This document shows positions 1 through 9,008 of a stretch of 64,000 nucleotides of DNA, piece by piece (position 1 is the first letter of the stretch; every line of letters begins with the position of its first letter). The stretch lies in contig SKKN01000003.1 in assembly GCA_007121455.1 (NCBI GenBank), positions 186,001 to 250,000 on the forward strand, written 5' to 3'. The notes beneath the pieces were generated by a model. It did no database searches. It was given only the letters and a program-made list of their open reading frames with translations, and had not been told where the DNA came from. The position numbers were made by a program, and so were the translations under genes. The stretch comes from Gemmatimonadota bacterium (GTDB lineage Bacteria; Gemmatimonadota; Gemmatimonadetes; Longimicrobiales; Gaopeijiaceae).

Positions 1-419
1 ACAACGCGGTCTTCGGCCAGACCGGTCCGAAGGTGGGCAGCTTCGACGGAGGCTTCGGCGCCTCCTACCTCGCCAGCATCGTCGGTCAGAAGAAGGCCCG
101 GGAGATCTGGTACCTCTGCCGACAGTACTCCGCGGAGGAAGCGGAGGCGATGGGGCTCGTGAACGAGGTGGTTCCGGTCGACGAGCTCGAATCGGAAGGG
201 TGGCGCTGGGCGCAGGAGATCCTGGACAAGAGTCCGCTCGCGATCCGGCTCATGAAGAGCTCCTTCAATGCCGCGGTCGACGGTCAGGCGGGGCTTCAGG
301 AGCTGGCTGGAAATGCCACGCTTCTCTTCTACATGACCGAGCAGGCCCAGGAGGCGAAGAACGCCTTCCTGCGGAAGGAGAAGCCGGACTTCCGGAAGTA
401 CCCGTGGCTGCCCTGGTGA
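1..419 (+). CDS. menB: 1,4-dihydroxy-2-naphthoyl-CoA synthase, C-terminal part
   Basis: Partial: the reading frame is open from base 3 and the start lies before the window. About 138 residues of a crotonase-fold protein remain. MenB closes the second ring of the naphthoquinone by converting o-succinylbenzoyl-CoA to 1,4-dihydroxy-2-naphthoyl-CoA in menaquinone synthesis. Visible signatures are the glycine-rich [11 protein letters not shown] stretch, the GLVNEVVP segment, and the typical MenB tail with [12 protein letters not shown]. The stop overlaps the menA start by four bases (GTGA), so menB, menA and menE form one coupled operon. The match to MenB, rather than a generic enoyl-CoA hydratase, rests on the tail and on the menA and menE neighbours. 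Confidence 0.95.
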   Translation, partial: NAVFGQTGPKVGSFDGGFGASYLASIVGQKKAREIWYLCRQYSAEEAEAMGLVNEVVPVDELESEGWRWAQEILDKSPLAIRLMKSSFNAAVDGQAGLQELAGNATLLFYMTEQAQEAKNAFLRKEKPDFRKYPWLPW

Positions 420-1351
420 ATCCTGATCCTTCGGAGACCGAGCTGCAGGGGCGAGAGGTCACACGGATCGACGCCTGGCTGCTCGCCGTCCGGCCACAGA
501 CGCTTCCGGCGGCCGTGGCACCGGTCGTCCTGGGGACCGGAATCGCGGTGAGCCGTGGGGTCGCCGATCCGCTTCCGGCCTCAGCGGCACTCGTGGCGGC
601 CCTCCTGATCCAGATCGCCACGAACCTCGCGAACGACTATTTCGACTTCGTGAAAGGGGGAGACGGGGAAGATCGGGTGGGACCGACAAGAGTGGTTCAG
701 GCGGGGCTCCTCTCCCCCCGATCGGTGCTCCGGGGCACCTGGATCGCCCTGACGCTCGCGACGCTGATCGGGGGATACCTCGTCTGGGTCGGGGGTCTGC
801 CGATCCTCGTGATCGGGCTTCTCGCGCTGGCATGTGCCGTCGCGTACACGGGGGGCCCCTTCCCACTCGCTTACCACGGCCTCGGCGACGTCTTCGTCTT
901 CCTCTTCTTCGGACTCGCGGCGGTGGGAGGAACGTACTGGGTGCAGGCGCGACACTTTCATCCCGAGCTTCTCCTCGCCGGGGCCGGCATCGGAAGCCTG
1001 ATCACGGCGATCCTGGTGGTCAACAACCTCCGGGACCGGGAGACGGACGCGCGTGCCGGAAAGCGAACGCTCGCGGTTCGGCTCGGTGTGACCGGAAGCC
1101 GAGTCGAGTACGGGGTGCTCCTCCTCCTCGCATTTTCAGTTCCCCCGATCGGGATTGCCCTCTTCGGATGGAGCCCCTGGACTCTTCTCGCTCTCGGGGC
1201 GGTCCACCCTCTTTTCCATGCCCTCACGACGATCCTCACCTACGCCGACCCGCGGGAGCTGAACCCCGTGCTCGGGAGCACCGCCCGCGGAGTGACACTG
1301 TATGCCGTGCTCCTCACCGCGGGGTTCGTGCTGGGGGAAGGGCTTCGATGA
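416..1351 (+). CDS. menA: 1,4-dihydroxy-2-naphthoate polyprenyltransferase
   Basis: Integral-membrane UbiA-family prenyltransferase of 311 residues that attaches the polyprenyl tail to dihydroxynaphthoate to give demethylmenaquinone. The two aspartate-rich motifs for the Mg-diphosphate are present: [11 protein letters not shown] at about residues 73-83 and [16 protein letters not shown] at about 203-218. Hydrophobic segments fill most of the rest. I chose the GTG at 416 because it overlaps the menB stop and gives normal family length; an upstream GTG at 200 lies inside menB. The stop overlaps the menE ATG. A MenD or MenC is not seen in the window. Confidence 0.93.
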   Translation: MNPDPSETELQGREVTRIDAWLLAVRPQTLPAAVAPVVLGTGIAVSRGVADPLPASAALVAALLIQIATNLANDYFDFVKGGDGEDRVGPTRVVQAGLLSPRSVLRGTWIALTLATLIGGYLVWVGGLPILVIGLLALACAVAYTGGPFPLAYHGLGDVFVFLFFGLAAVGGTYWVQARHFHPELLLAGAGIGSLITAILVVNNLRDRETDARAGKRTLAVRLGVTGSRVEYGVLLLLAFSVPPIGIALFGWSPWTLLALGAVHPLFHALTTILTYADPRELNPVLGSTARGVTLYAVLLTAGFVLGEGLR

Positions 1352-2760
1352 CCCTGGCTCGGTCCGTGCATTCCCGGCGGGTGGATCGAGTGGCCTCGGT
1401 GCTTCGGTCCTACGGCGTCGGTCCGGGTCGCCGGGTGGCGGTACAGGCGCATCCGGACGCGGACGGAGTGGCTGCGCTTCTCGGATCGGGAGCGACCGGG
1501 GCGCTCGTCTCTCCGATCGGCCCTCGATGGGCAGACGAGGAACGGGCCCGCGCGCTCGATCTGCTCGAGCCCCATCTGGTCATTGTCGGGGCCGGAGTCG
1601 ATTCTCCCCCCCTCTCGAGTGGTCGAGTCGTCCTCCGCACGGCGGCGCTCGAGCGGGAGGCGCGCGAACTGAGGGATGCCGGAACCGGAGTGCAGCCTTC
1701 TGCCTCGGCGAAGGCCCCCGAGGCGCGCTGGTTGCTCTGGACGTCCGGCACGACCGGAGCTCCCAGGGGCGTGGTGCTCGATCACTCCTGCTTTCGGGTA
1801 TCCGCGAAGGCGGTGGCCGTGCGTCTGGGGCTCAGCGCCTCCGATCGTTGGCTCGCGTCCCTCTCCTTCGCGCACGTAGGGGGACTCGCTCTGCTCCTTC
1901 GCGCGCGCATGCTCGGGAGTGGGATCGTCGCGGCAGGATCGTTCGATCCGGGGGTGTTCTCCGAGGTCATCGAGCGGGAGGAGATCACTCATGCCTCCCT
2001 CGTGCCGACTCAACTCGGCCGCGTATTGGACGTTCGAAAGGATCGCCCCTTTCCGCCGTCCTTTCGGCTTCTCCTCGTCGGGGGCGCAGCCATCTCCAGC
2101 TCGCTTCTCCGGCGTGCCCTGGCGGCGCGTGTACCGATGGCACTCACCTGGGGAATGACCGAAACGGCGTCTCAGGTGGCCACGGCTCCACCGCCGCTCG
2201 TTCGGGAGAAGCCGGGTACGGTCGGACCACCGCTGGACGGGATGGAGGTCGAGGACGATCCGGATACCGGGGAGCTCCGGGTCCGAGGTCCCACGCTCAC
2301 GGAGGGAGAGTTTCGTGGTCCGGAGGCGCCCCCGTCTCCGCTCACCGATCGAGATGGGTGGTTCCGGACCGGGGACGTGGGGTGGTTCGATCACGATGCG
2401 CACCTATGGATCACCGGACGGATCTCCACCCGGATCATCTCCGGGGGCGTCACCATCGAGCCGGGGGAGGTGGAGGAGGTGCTCCATGACCATCCTGGAG
2501 TGGAGGAGGTGGCGGTGACCGGTATGCCGGACGAGGAGTGGGGGGAGCGTCTCGTGGCGGTTGTGGTGCCGGTGGATCTGAGCCGGCCTCCGAGTCTCGA
2601 CGCACTCCGGGAGTTCGCCCGGGAGCGGCTCTCCTCCCCCAAGCTCCCACGGGAGCTGAAGGTCGTAGCGGCGCTTCCGCGGACGAGAACCGGGAAGACG
2701 GACAGGAAGCGACTCTCGAAGGTGGCGGCGTCGGCTTCATCGGGCGATCCGGCGCCTTGA
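1348..2760 (+). CDS. menE: o-succinylbenzoate-CoA ligase
   Basis: Adenylate-forming enzyme of 470 residues that activates o-succinylbenzoate with ATP and CoA, giving the substrate for MenB. ANL-superfamily motifs are in order: the P-loop-like TSGTTGAPRG at about 131-142, TWGMTETASQ at about 267-276, the hinge region GWFRTGDVGW at about 337-346, and the catalytic lysine in TRTGKTDR near 450. The ATG overlaps the menA stop (ATGA). Pathway order is MenE, then MenB, then thioester hydrolysis, then MenA, so three of the late steps are encoded together here. MenE is preferred over other acyl-CoA ligases because of position and its short length. Confidence 0.92.
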   Translation: MTLARSVHSRRVDRVASVLRSYGVGPGRRVAVQAHPDADGVAALLGSGATGALVSPIGPRWADEERARALDLLEPHLVIVGAGVDSPPLSSGRVVLRTAALEREARELRDAGTGVQPSASAKAPEARWLLWTSGTTGAPRGVVLDHSCFRVSAKAVAVRLGLSASDRWLASLSFAHVGGLALLLRARMLGSGIVAAGSFDPGVFSEVIEREEITHASLVPTQLGRVLDVRKDRPFPPSFRLLLVGGAAISSSLLRRALAARVPMALTWGMTETASQVATAPPPLVREKPGTVGPPLDGMEVEDDPDTGELRVRGPTLTEGEFRGPEAPPSPLTDRDGWFRTGDVGWFDHDAHLWITGRISTRIISGGVTIEPGEVEEVLHDHPGVEEVAVTGMPDEEWGERLVAVVVPVDLSRPPSLDALREFARERLSSPKLPRELKVVAALPRTRTGKTDRKRLSKVAASASSGDPAP

Positions 2761-2786
2761 CACGGTCCGGAGCCTTTCTCTACCGT
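2757..2786 (+). promoter_or_regulatory. candidate sigma-70 promoter for tyrS
   Basis: A perfect TTGACA at 2757-2762 lies 18 bases before TACCGT at 2781-2786. The -35 box overlaps the menE stop codon. The next gene, tyrS, starts at 2874. This is inferred from consensus match only. Confidence 0.5.
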
Positions 2787-2873
2787 GGCGGAACCGGACC
2801 CGGAAGCGCCCTTCTCTCCCCGATCCCCCGCCGAAGCCTCCGGCGGGTTCATGACCCGAAACGGCACTGAAGC

Positions 2874-4154
2874 ATGGACTTATTCGAAGAATATGGATGG
2901 CGCGGAATGCTCCACGACGCGACGGAAGGTGCTTCCGAAGCCTTCGCGGGGGAGCCGCTCACCGCATACATCGGGTTCGACCCCACCGCACCGAGCCTCC
3001 ACGTCGGCTCCCTTCTTCCCATCATGGGACTCGTGCACCTCCAGCGAGCCGGACACCATCCGATCGCTCTCGTGGGCGGCGGGACCGGGCTGATCGGGGA
3101 TCCTTCGGGGAAGACCGAGGAGCGACAGCTCCTTACGAGGGAGGTGGCCGAAGAGAACCAGGCCGGGATCCGGCGTCAGCTCGAGCAGTTTCTCGACTTC
3201 GACGTGTCGGCGAACCCGGCCCGTCTCGTGAACAACCTGGATTGGCTCGGGGACCTCCGCGCCCTGGACTTCCTCCGGGACGTCGGAAAGCATTTCTCCG
3301 TCAATGCCCTGATCCGGAAGGAGACGGTACGCCGCCGGGTCGAAGACGAGGATGCGGGAATCTCATACACCGAGTTCTCGTACATCCTTCTCCAGGCGTA
3401 CGACTTCCTCGAGCTCTACGATCGGATGGGCTGCCGGGGCCAACTCGGAGGAAGCGACCAGTGGGGGAACATCACGAGCGGGATCGATCTCGTTCGTCGG
3501 GCCCGTGGAGCGAAGGTGTACGGCGCGGTCTTCCCCCTCGTGACCACCCGTTCCGGGACGAAATTCGGGAAGACGGAGGAGGGGACGGTCTGGCTCGACC
3601 CGAAGCGGACGTCTCCTTTTCGGTTCTACCAGTTCTGGTTGAACATCGAGGATGAAGACGCGGGTCGATATCTCCGCTACTTCTCGTTGCGGAGTCGGCT
3701 GGAAATCGAAGCGATCGAGGCGTCGGCGGCGGAGCGACCTCAGGCGCGAGAAGCCCAGCGGGCGCTTGCTGAAGAGGTGACGGAACGAGTGCACGGCATC
3801 GGCGCGCTCGAGCGGGCGCGAGCGGCTACCGGGGTCCTCTTCGGAGGGGAGATCGAGGGAATGGGAGCCGAGGAGATCGAAGAGGTGTTCCGGGACGTCC
3901 CCTCGAGCACGGTCCCGTCGGACGATCTCGCCGGAGAGGGCCGGGGGATGGTGGAGCTCCTCGCCGAGCTCGGGGTGACCCGGTCACGGGGCGAGGCTCG
4001 CCGGGCGATGGAGCAGGGGGGGATCTATCTGAACAACCGTCGGGTCACGGCGACCGACCGACGGGTGACCCTGGACGACTCTGTCGAGGGTCGCTTTCTG
4101 GTCCTCCGGAAGGGCAAGAAGAGCTACCACCTCGTCCGCCTTCTCGGTCCGTAG
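2874..4154 (+). CDS. tyrS: tyrosyl-tRNA synthetase
   Basis: Class I aminoacyl-tRNA synthetase of 426 residues that charges tRNA-Tyr. The HIGH-type signature is HVGS at residues 43-46. The KMSKS-type loop is KFGKT at about 230-234, which is the usual bacterial TyrRS form. A C-terminal S4 RNA-binding domain follows, with GEARRAMEQGGIYLNNRRV and VLRKGKKSYHLV. Length is normal. It sits 113 bases after menE with its own candidate promoter, so it is probably a separate transcription unit. Confidence 0.96.
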   Translation: MDLFEEYGWRGMLHDATEGASEAFAGEPLTAYIGFDPTAPSLHVGSLLPIMGLVHLQRAGHHPIALVGGGTGLIGDPSGKTEERQLLTREVAEENQAGIRRQLEQFLDFDVSANPARLVNNLDWLGDLRALDFLRDVGKHFSVNALIRKETVRRRVEDEDAGISYTEFSYILLQAYDFLELYDRMGCRGQLGGSDQWGNITSGIDLVRRARGAKVYGAVFPLVTTRSGTKFGKTEEGTVWLDPKRTSPFRFYQFWLNIEDEDAGRYLRYFSLRSRLEIEAIEASAAERPQAREAQRALAEEVTERVHGIGALERARAATGVLFGGEIEGMGAEEIEEVFRDVPSSTVPSDDLAGEGRGMVELLAELGVTRSRGEARRAMEQGGIYLNNRRVTATDRRVTLDDSVEGRFLVLRKGKKSYHLVRLLGP

Positions 4155-4161
4155 CCTCTCG

Positions 4162-5646
4162 TCAGCCTCGCACCGCGGGCCGAACCCGGTAGACCTGCCA
4201 TAGCCCCGGCTGAACCGGAACGTACAGGATGTCGAGCGGCTCGCTCGCGTGGACGTCCGCAAAGAAGGGCACGTCGTCGTAGACGCCGACCTGCACGATC
4301 TCGTCGCAGTCGAGGGCGGACTCCGAGCCGAACTTCACGTAGTCGTGCCCGTCGAACTCCATCGGGTCGTCCTGGGCGAACCAGGCACGCCCGTCCGCGT
4401 AGGTTCCCGGCAGCGGGCTCGAGGCTCCTTCCGCACGGATGGAAAGGGTCCCCGGATCGGCGAGCAGGGAGTCGCCCTGCGGTGTCACGAGGACCTGTTC
4501 ATTCCGGCCGGTGGCGAGACAGAGGGTCAGGAGCTCTCCGGCAGGGGGCTCCGGTCCGCTTCGGTCCGGTGGGGGGGGAGCGGGCTGCCGGGCAGGTGGG
4601 TGCTCCGGTGCTGCAGCACTCTGGCCGAAGGGCATGGTCCAGCTCAGCCCGACGCCCCAGTCCCTCCCGAGCTGCGGCCCATCGAGGTCGTGGTGCACCG
4701 GGACCTGCAACTCCGCAGAGAGGCGTCCCCCCTCGAGCCGCCCCTCACGCAGGTACACGTTCACCCCGACGGGCAGGTCGATCCGGCTTCCGGATTGGAG
4801 GAAGGGGTGCGCCATGGGAACGGCGCCCGGGTCAAGCGCGGGATCCGACCCGCGAACGTTCCCCCACCGCTCCCAGTTCACCCGTACCGACCCGCTCACG
4901 AAGTCGGAGAAGCGGTAGGCGCCCCAACCCGTCGCTTCGACGCGGTGGCCCAGGCGGTATTCTCGGTCGTTCTCCCCGGTACGGATCACGGCCCGGGCCT
5001 GACCTCCGACCGTGCCATGGACGTTCTCCGTCACGAAGGTCAGTGCCGGCAAGAGATCGAGCGTCCCCGATCCGTGTTGCATCGGGTAGGGGAGGAGCTC
5101 CGGATCGGGAAAGCTCAGTGGCGTCACGTCTCGTTGCCGGATCGATCCGACCGGGAGCGAGACGCCCGCCGAGGCGTGGGCACGGTAGGGCCACGAGTCG
5201 TAGAACGAGGCAAGGGCGTGAAGCTCGACGTCGCCTACTCCCGATGTTCCACTGTGCTCCAGGAACTCCTGCGTCCTCATCTCCGCATCGGTGACGACGA
5301 AGGGTACCGATCCTTGCAGGGTGAAGTGCTCCGACACGCCGAACGAAGCCTCCACCGCATGGATCTGTCGGCTCATGGAAAGGGGCATCATCTCCCAATC
5401 CATGAGGAGGTGGGCGTGGGGCACCGTGTCGGCCCCGACCCGCGTCCCGGAATGGTCGAGGTGGAGGAGGCGGTAGCCCAGCAGGAGCTCCCCCGGAGCC
5501 CGCAGGTGATCGAGCGTCACCCCCACTGGGGCGTGAGCGTCGGGCCGATCGGTCCACGTCGGGGATTCCTGGGCATCCGTTGCCTCTGGAAGTCCCGGGA
5601 GGGCCATCGCAAGAAGAACGGCCCCTCGAGTGAGGGCTCGCTTCAT
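4162..5646 (-). CDS. outer-membrane beta-barrel-like protein with C-terminal soluble domain
   Basis: Secreted protein of 494 residues. Residues 1-25 form a signal peptide ending near ATDAQES. Residues about 40-345 show alternating hydrophobic/polar strands and repeated short loops, like the MetA/phenol-pathway type 'transporter' barrels. A proline-rich linker (about 350-375) leads to a soluble domain of roughly 120 residues containing two cysteines. It is divergent from the DUF411 protein at 5839, with about 190 bases between them, so the two may share regulation and a role in metal handling. That role is inference. Its 3' end faces tyrS with only 7 bases between stops. Substrate is unknown. 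Confidence 0.7.
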   Translation of the reverse strand: MKRALTRGAVLLAMALPGLPEATDAQESPTWTDRPDAHAPVGVTLDHLRAPGELLLGYRLLHLDHSGTRVGADTVPHAHLLMDWEMMPLSMSRQIHAVEASFGVSEHFTLQGSVPFVVTDAEMRTQEFLEHSGTSGVGDVELHALASFYDSWPYRAHASAGVSLPVGSIRQRDVTPLSFPDPELLPYPMQHGSGTLDLLPALTFVTENVHGTVGGQARAVIRTGENDREYRLGHRVEATGWGAYRFSDFVSGSVRVNWERWGNVRGSDPALDPGAVPMAHPFLQSGSRIDLPVGVNVYLREGRLEGGRLSAELQVPVHHDLDGPQLGRDWGVGLSWTMPFGQSAAAPEHPPARQPAPPPPDRSGPEPPAGELLTLCLATGRNEQVLVTPQGDSLLADPGTLSIRAEGASSPLPGTYADGRAWFAQDDPMEFDGHDYVKFGSESALDCDEIVQVGVYDDVPFFADVHASEPLDILYVPVQPGLWQVYRVRPAVRG

Positions 5647-5838
5647 GTTCGTCAGCTCCGTGTCTCGGTGTCAGGCCGGCACAATCCCCGAAAGATGCGC
5701 CGCGGACACCGCTCCGAACAGGGGGGCGCACTTTGGGAGTTGGGAACCTCCGCCGGCCAGCCCGGTATGGACGGAGCGGAGGAGGGCACCCGGCGCTCCG
5801 GCCCATCCTCCCTCACCGGAACTCAAGGGCGGAGACGG

Positions 5839-6408
5839 ATGCAAGAGCGAAAGACGGTTCTTTTCGGCGGACTTTTCCTGGCTCTCGTCGTCGTGGTGGC
5901 CGGGTTCGTCTGGTATGCCTCTCCCGACTCGGGTGCCGAGCTCGATCGAGCCTCGGTCGTCCTGTCCCAGGACGGGTCCTCCCCCGCGGTCGCCATGGAA
6001 CGGACTGCGTGGTCGGAGGGAGAGCCGCTCGAGATCACCGTGTACATGAGTCCCACGTGCGGATGCTGTGGCGAGTGGGTAACCCACCTCGAGGAGCATG
6101 GGTTCGAGGTCGAAACCCGGCTTCGCGAAGACATGTTCACGGTGAAGGAGTCCTTCTCCATTCCCCGTCCGCTGGCGTCATGCCATACGGGGCTCGTGAA
6201 CGGCTACCTCGTGGAGGGCCACGTCCCGGCAGAGGACATCAAGAGCTTCCTCCAGGACGCTCCCGACGACGCCCGCGGGCTCACGGTTCCGGCGATGCCC
6301 ATCGGCTCTCCCGGAATGGAGATGGAGGGTCGGGAAGATCCCTACGACGTCCTCATCATGCGCCAGGACGGGCGGACGACCGTCTTCGCCAGTCACGGGG
6401 GAAGCTGA
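5839..6408 (+). CDS. DUF411 metal-binding protein, membrane-anchored
   Basis: Protein of 189 residues with an N-terminal hydrophobic anchor (residues 7-26). It then carries the DUF411 signature: SPTCGCCGEW with CGCC at 74-77, CH at 115-116, and the late MPIGSPGME segment at about 153-161. DUF411 proteins are small periplasmic proteins usually found near copper or other metal resistance genes. The cysteines and histidine suggest metal binding. Start ATG at 5839 follows GGAGA. The last 53 bases overlap the convergent acyl-CoA oxidase gene. No CopA or CopB is visible nearby, so the metal is unknown. Confidence 0.85.
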   Translation: MQERKTVLFGGLFLALVVVVAGFVWYASPDSGAELDRASVVLSQDGSSPAVAMERTAWSEGEPLEITVYMSPTCGCCGEWVTHLEEHGFEVETRLREDMFTVKESFSIPRPLASCHTGLVNGYLVEGHVPAEDIKSFLQDAPDDARGLTVPAMPIGSPGMEMEGREDPYDVLIMRQDGRTTVFASHGGS

Positions 6409-8302
6409 CGGCTCCTCGCTCGCCGATCCCGGCTGGCGCAGCAAGGACGTCGTCCGGGATTCCAAAGGCGTCGACGAGAAAGGGAACCTTCTCCCGGACC
6501 TCGCCGCAGAGGCGGTTCACGAGCGCGCGGATCGCCTTCGTCTTTCCCCCCTCCATAACGCCGTGCTCCAGGTACCATCCGGCGTGGCGCTCGAGCGTCG
6601 AGAGCGCGTGCAAGCGGGCCAACTCGCCGAGCACCTCCGATACGCCCGGCGTCGGAGCCCGTGCCACCCCTTCATGGAAGGCGTCGAGGACGAGTCGTTC
6701 CGCATGGGCCTCTCCCAGCGTCAGGAGGTGATCCTGGCACTCGTTCACGGCATGGAATGCATTCATCCCATTCGAGATCCGCTCCCTCAAACGGAGGGCG
6801 AGCGAGTGGGTCAACCGCTTCTCCCTCAGTTGGAACATCTCCGCGTGGAATGAGACGTCCCGCAAGTGGGCCTCCTCCGTACGGCGGCTCGCGATCGGGT
6901 TCGCCTGCTGGATTCTCGATCCGGTCAGCCTCACCATCTGCTGCACGACCCCCCAAAAGCGGAGATCTCCCATCTGGTCCCGGTACTCGGTGAGGAGACC
7001 CTTGGCGACGAGTTGCAGGAGTACGGGATTTGCTCCCTCGAATGTGGTGAAGATGTCCACGTCGTCCCGGAGCTCCCCGAACCGGTTGATCGCGGAGTAT
7101 CCCTCTCCTCCACATGCCTCCCGGCACGACTGGATCGTCTCCACCGCGTGGCGGGATGCGTATGCCTTGAGTGCCGCCGCACGAACCTCGATTTCGGAAG
7201 AGGGCGACGCTCCGTTCCGGGTCAGGTCGTCCACCACCTTCCACACGGCGAAGTGCAGCCCGTATGTCGCGGCCAGCCTGGGGAGGAGGAGCCTCTGGTG
7301 AGCGCGGTAGTCGAGGAGCGGGATCTCCGGCTCGCCCGCGGGCCCGAACTGCGTCCTGCGCGAGCCGTACCGAAGGGCGGTGGCGAGGGAGGTTTTCGAG
7401 GCGCTGACGGACGCCGCCGCAATGGAGATGCGCCCCGACACGAGGGTTCCGAGCATCGTGAAGAAGCGCCGTCCCGGATCCGGGATCGAGCTCTCGTACG
7501 TTCCGTCCGGAGCGACTTGCGCGAACCGGTCCAACAGGGCGCTTCTGGGCACACGGACCCGAGTGAAGCGGATCGTGCCGTTGTCGACGCCATTCAGGCC
7601 TACCTTGTCGCCCCGGTCCCGGATCTCTACACCCTCGAGCGTCCGACCTCGCTCGTTCCTGAGCGGTACGAGGAATGCGTGGACTCCCTGGTCGGCGCCC
7701 TGCGTGTGGAGGCGGGCGAACACGGTTGCCATCTTCCCGTGAAGGGCTGCGTTTCCGATCCAGTCCTTCACAGCGCCGGGATCCGGGGTGTGAATCTCGA
7801 ACGTCTGCGCCGACGAGTCGTAGGTCGCGCGGGTCCGGATGTCCCGCACGTTCGAGCCGTGATCTCGCTCGGTCATCGCGAAACAGCCGGGGAGCTCGAG
7901 GGTCCCGATCTCGGAGAGGTGGGTCTTCCGGTGGAGGTCGGACCCGAGCTGGAGCACGCTTCCACCGAAGAGCCCGAATTGAACCCCGAACTTCACGACG
8001 ACGCTCAGGTCCCCGTATGCGAGGGTCTCGAAGATCTTCACTGCGGCAGCCGTGTCTCCGCCGCCACCGAGCTCCGGAGGGTACGCCATCGCTCCCCAGC
8101 CCCGTTCGGCGAGGTGGCCGACGGCTTTCAGGACCTCTTCACGGTACCGCTCCGGCTCGATGGGCCGTGGAATCGCCAGCTCGGGCTTCGCCATCGCTTC
8201 GAGCACCTGGGAACGGAGGTCGACGTGGCGGCCTTCGAGGTGGCGCAGAAGGACGGATGGGTCGAAGAGGGGGGGCGGGCTCGTGGTTTCGTCGTCGCGC
8301 AT
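6356..8302 (-). CDS. acyl-CoA oxidase / acyl-CoA dehydrogenase family protein
   Basis: Flavoprotein of 648 residues that should oxidise acyl-CoA to trans-2-enoyl-CoA. Acyl-CoA dehydrogenase motifs are visible: CFAMTERDHGSNV at 140-152 (flavin and substrate binding) and ACGGEGYSAINR near 396-407. FEGANPVLLQ carries the expected catalytic glutamate at about 422, the acyl-CoA-oxidase position. About 215 extra residues after it match the longer C-terminal half of oxidases. The start at 8302 is the first ATG in a region where upstream codons show no family similarity, but no clear ribosome site precedes it. It is divergent from purE and overlaps the DUF411 gene at its 3' end. Confidence 0.85.
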   Translation of the reverse strand: MRDDETTSPPPLFDPSVLLRHLEGRHVDLRSQVLEAMAKPELAIPRPIEPERYREEVLKAVGHLAERGWGAMAYPPELGGGGDTAAAVKIFETLAYGDLSVVVKFGVQFGLFGGSVLQLGSDLHRKTHLSEIGTLELPGCFAMTERDHGSNVRDIRTRATYDSSAQTFEIHTPDPGAVKDWIGNAALHGKMATVFARLHTQGADQGVHAFLVPLRNERGRTLEGVEIRDRGDKVGLNGVDNGTIRFTRVRVPRSALLDRFAQVAPDGTYESSIPDPGRRFFTMLGTLVSGRISIAAASVSASKTSLATALRYGSRRTQFGPAGEPEIPLLDYRAHQRLLLPRLAATYGLHFAVWKVVDDLTRNGASPSSEIEVRAAALKAYASRHAVETIQSCREACGGEGYSAINRFGELRDDVDIFTTFEGANPVLLQLVAKGLLTEYRDQMGDLRFWGVVQQMVRLTGSRIQQANPIASRRTEEAHLRDVSFHAEMFQLREKRLTHSLALRLRERISNGMNAFHAVNECQDHLLTLGEAHAERLVLDAFHEGVARAPTPGVSEVLGELARLHALSTLERHAGWYLEHGVMEGGKTKAIRALVNRLCGEVREKVPFLVDAFGIPDDVLAAPAGIGERGAVSFPRDWRRRSSARPGA

Positions 8303-8443
8303 GGGGGGAAGCTCGCGGAAGTCGGGTATCGACAGTACCGGCCGTGGCGGGGATTGTTTCGATGCGTCCCTTGACCCCGCCGCGGCTCCTCGCCAGCATG
8401 GTCCCTCTGCAGTCCATCTCGTACACCCGGAGAAGAGCGAGCC

Positions 8444-8950
8444 ATGCCAGAGGAGATCCCGCTCGTCGGTGTGATCATGGGCTCCCGGTCCGATTGGGAG
8501 ACCCTCATCCACACGGTCGAGACGCTCGAGGCGTTGAGCGTGCCGCACGAGGTCCGCGTGGTCTCGGCACACCGGACCCCTGACCTTCTCTTCGAGTACG
8601 CGACGTCGGCGGAGGCCCGCGGACTCGAGGTCATCGTTGCCGGGGCGGGGGGAGCGGCCCATCTCCCGGGTATGGTCGCGGCGAAGACCGTGCTTCCCGT
8701 CCTCGGGGTGCCGGTCCAGTCCCGGGCGCTTCAGGGAATGGATTCGCTCCTGTCGATCGTGCAGATGCCGGCGGGGGTTCCGGTGGGAACACTCGCGATC
8801 GGGCGAGCCGGAGCGGTGAATGCCGCTCTCCTCGCGGCAAAGATCGTAGGCGTCGCACGGCCGGAGGTCCGGGAGTCGGTGCGCAGCTTCCGGGAGGTGC
8901 GCACCCGGAGCGTGCTGGAAGATCCCGACCCGAGGAAGCCGACGCCGTGA
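8444..8950 (+). CDS. purE: N5-carboxyaminoimidazole ribonucleotide mutase
   Basis: Cytosolic enzyme of 168 residues for purine synthesis that converts N5-CAIR to CAIR. The class I PurE signature [13 protein letters not shown] is near the N-terminus, followed by VSAHRTPD and [13 protein letters not shown]. It is followed by purK after 58 bases, and PurK makes the N5-CAIR substrate, so the pair performs two consecutive steps. The C-terminal tail past residue 150 is charged and variable. Confidence 0.95.
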   Translation: MPEEIPLVGVIMGSRSDWETLIHTVETLEALSVPHEVRVVSAHRTPDLLFEYATSAEARGLEVIVAGAGGAAHLPGMVAAKTVLPVLGVPVQSRALQGMDSLLSIVQMPAGVPVGTLAIGRAGAVNAALLAAKIVGVARPEVRESVRSFREVRTRSVLEDPDPRKPTP

Positions 8951-9008
8951 AGCGAGCGAAAGCCACGGTCCGCGAACCTTCGAAAGCCGGGGAGGAGGAA
9001 CGAGCACG

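Noticed and set aside
4249-5838. Long plus-strand extension upstream of the DUF411 start
   Set aside because: It is antisense to the outer-membrane protein; DUF411 homology begins at 5839 with its own ribosome site.
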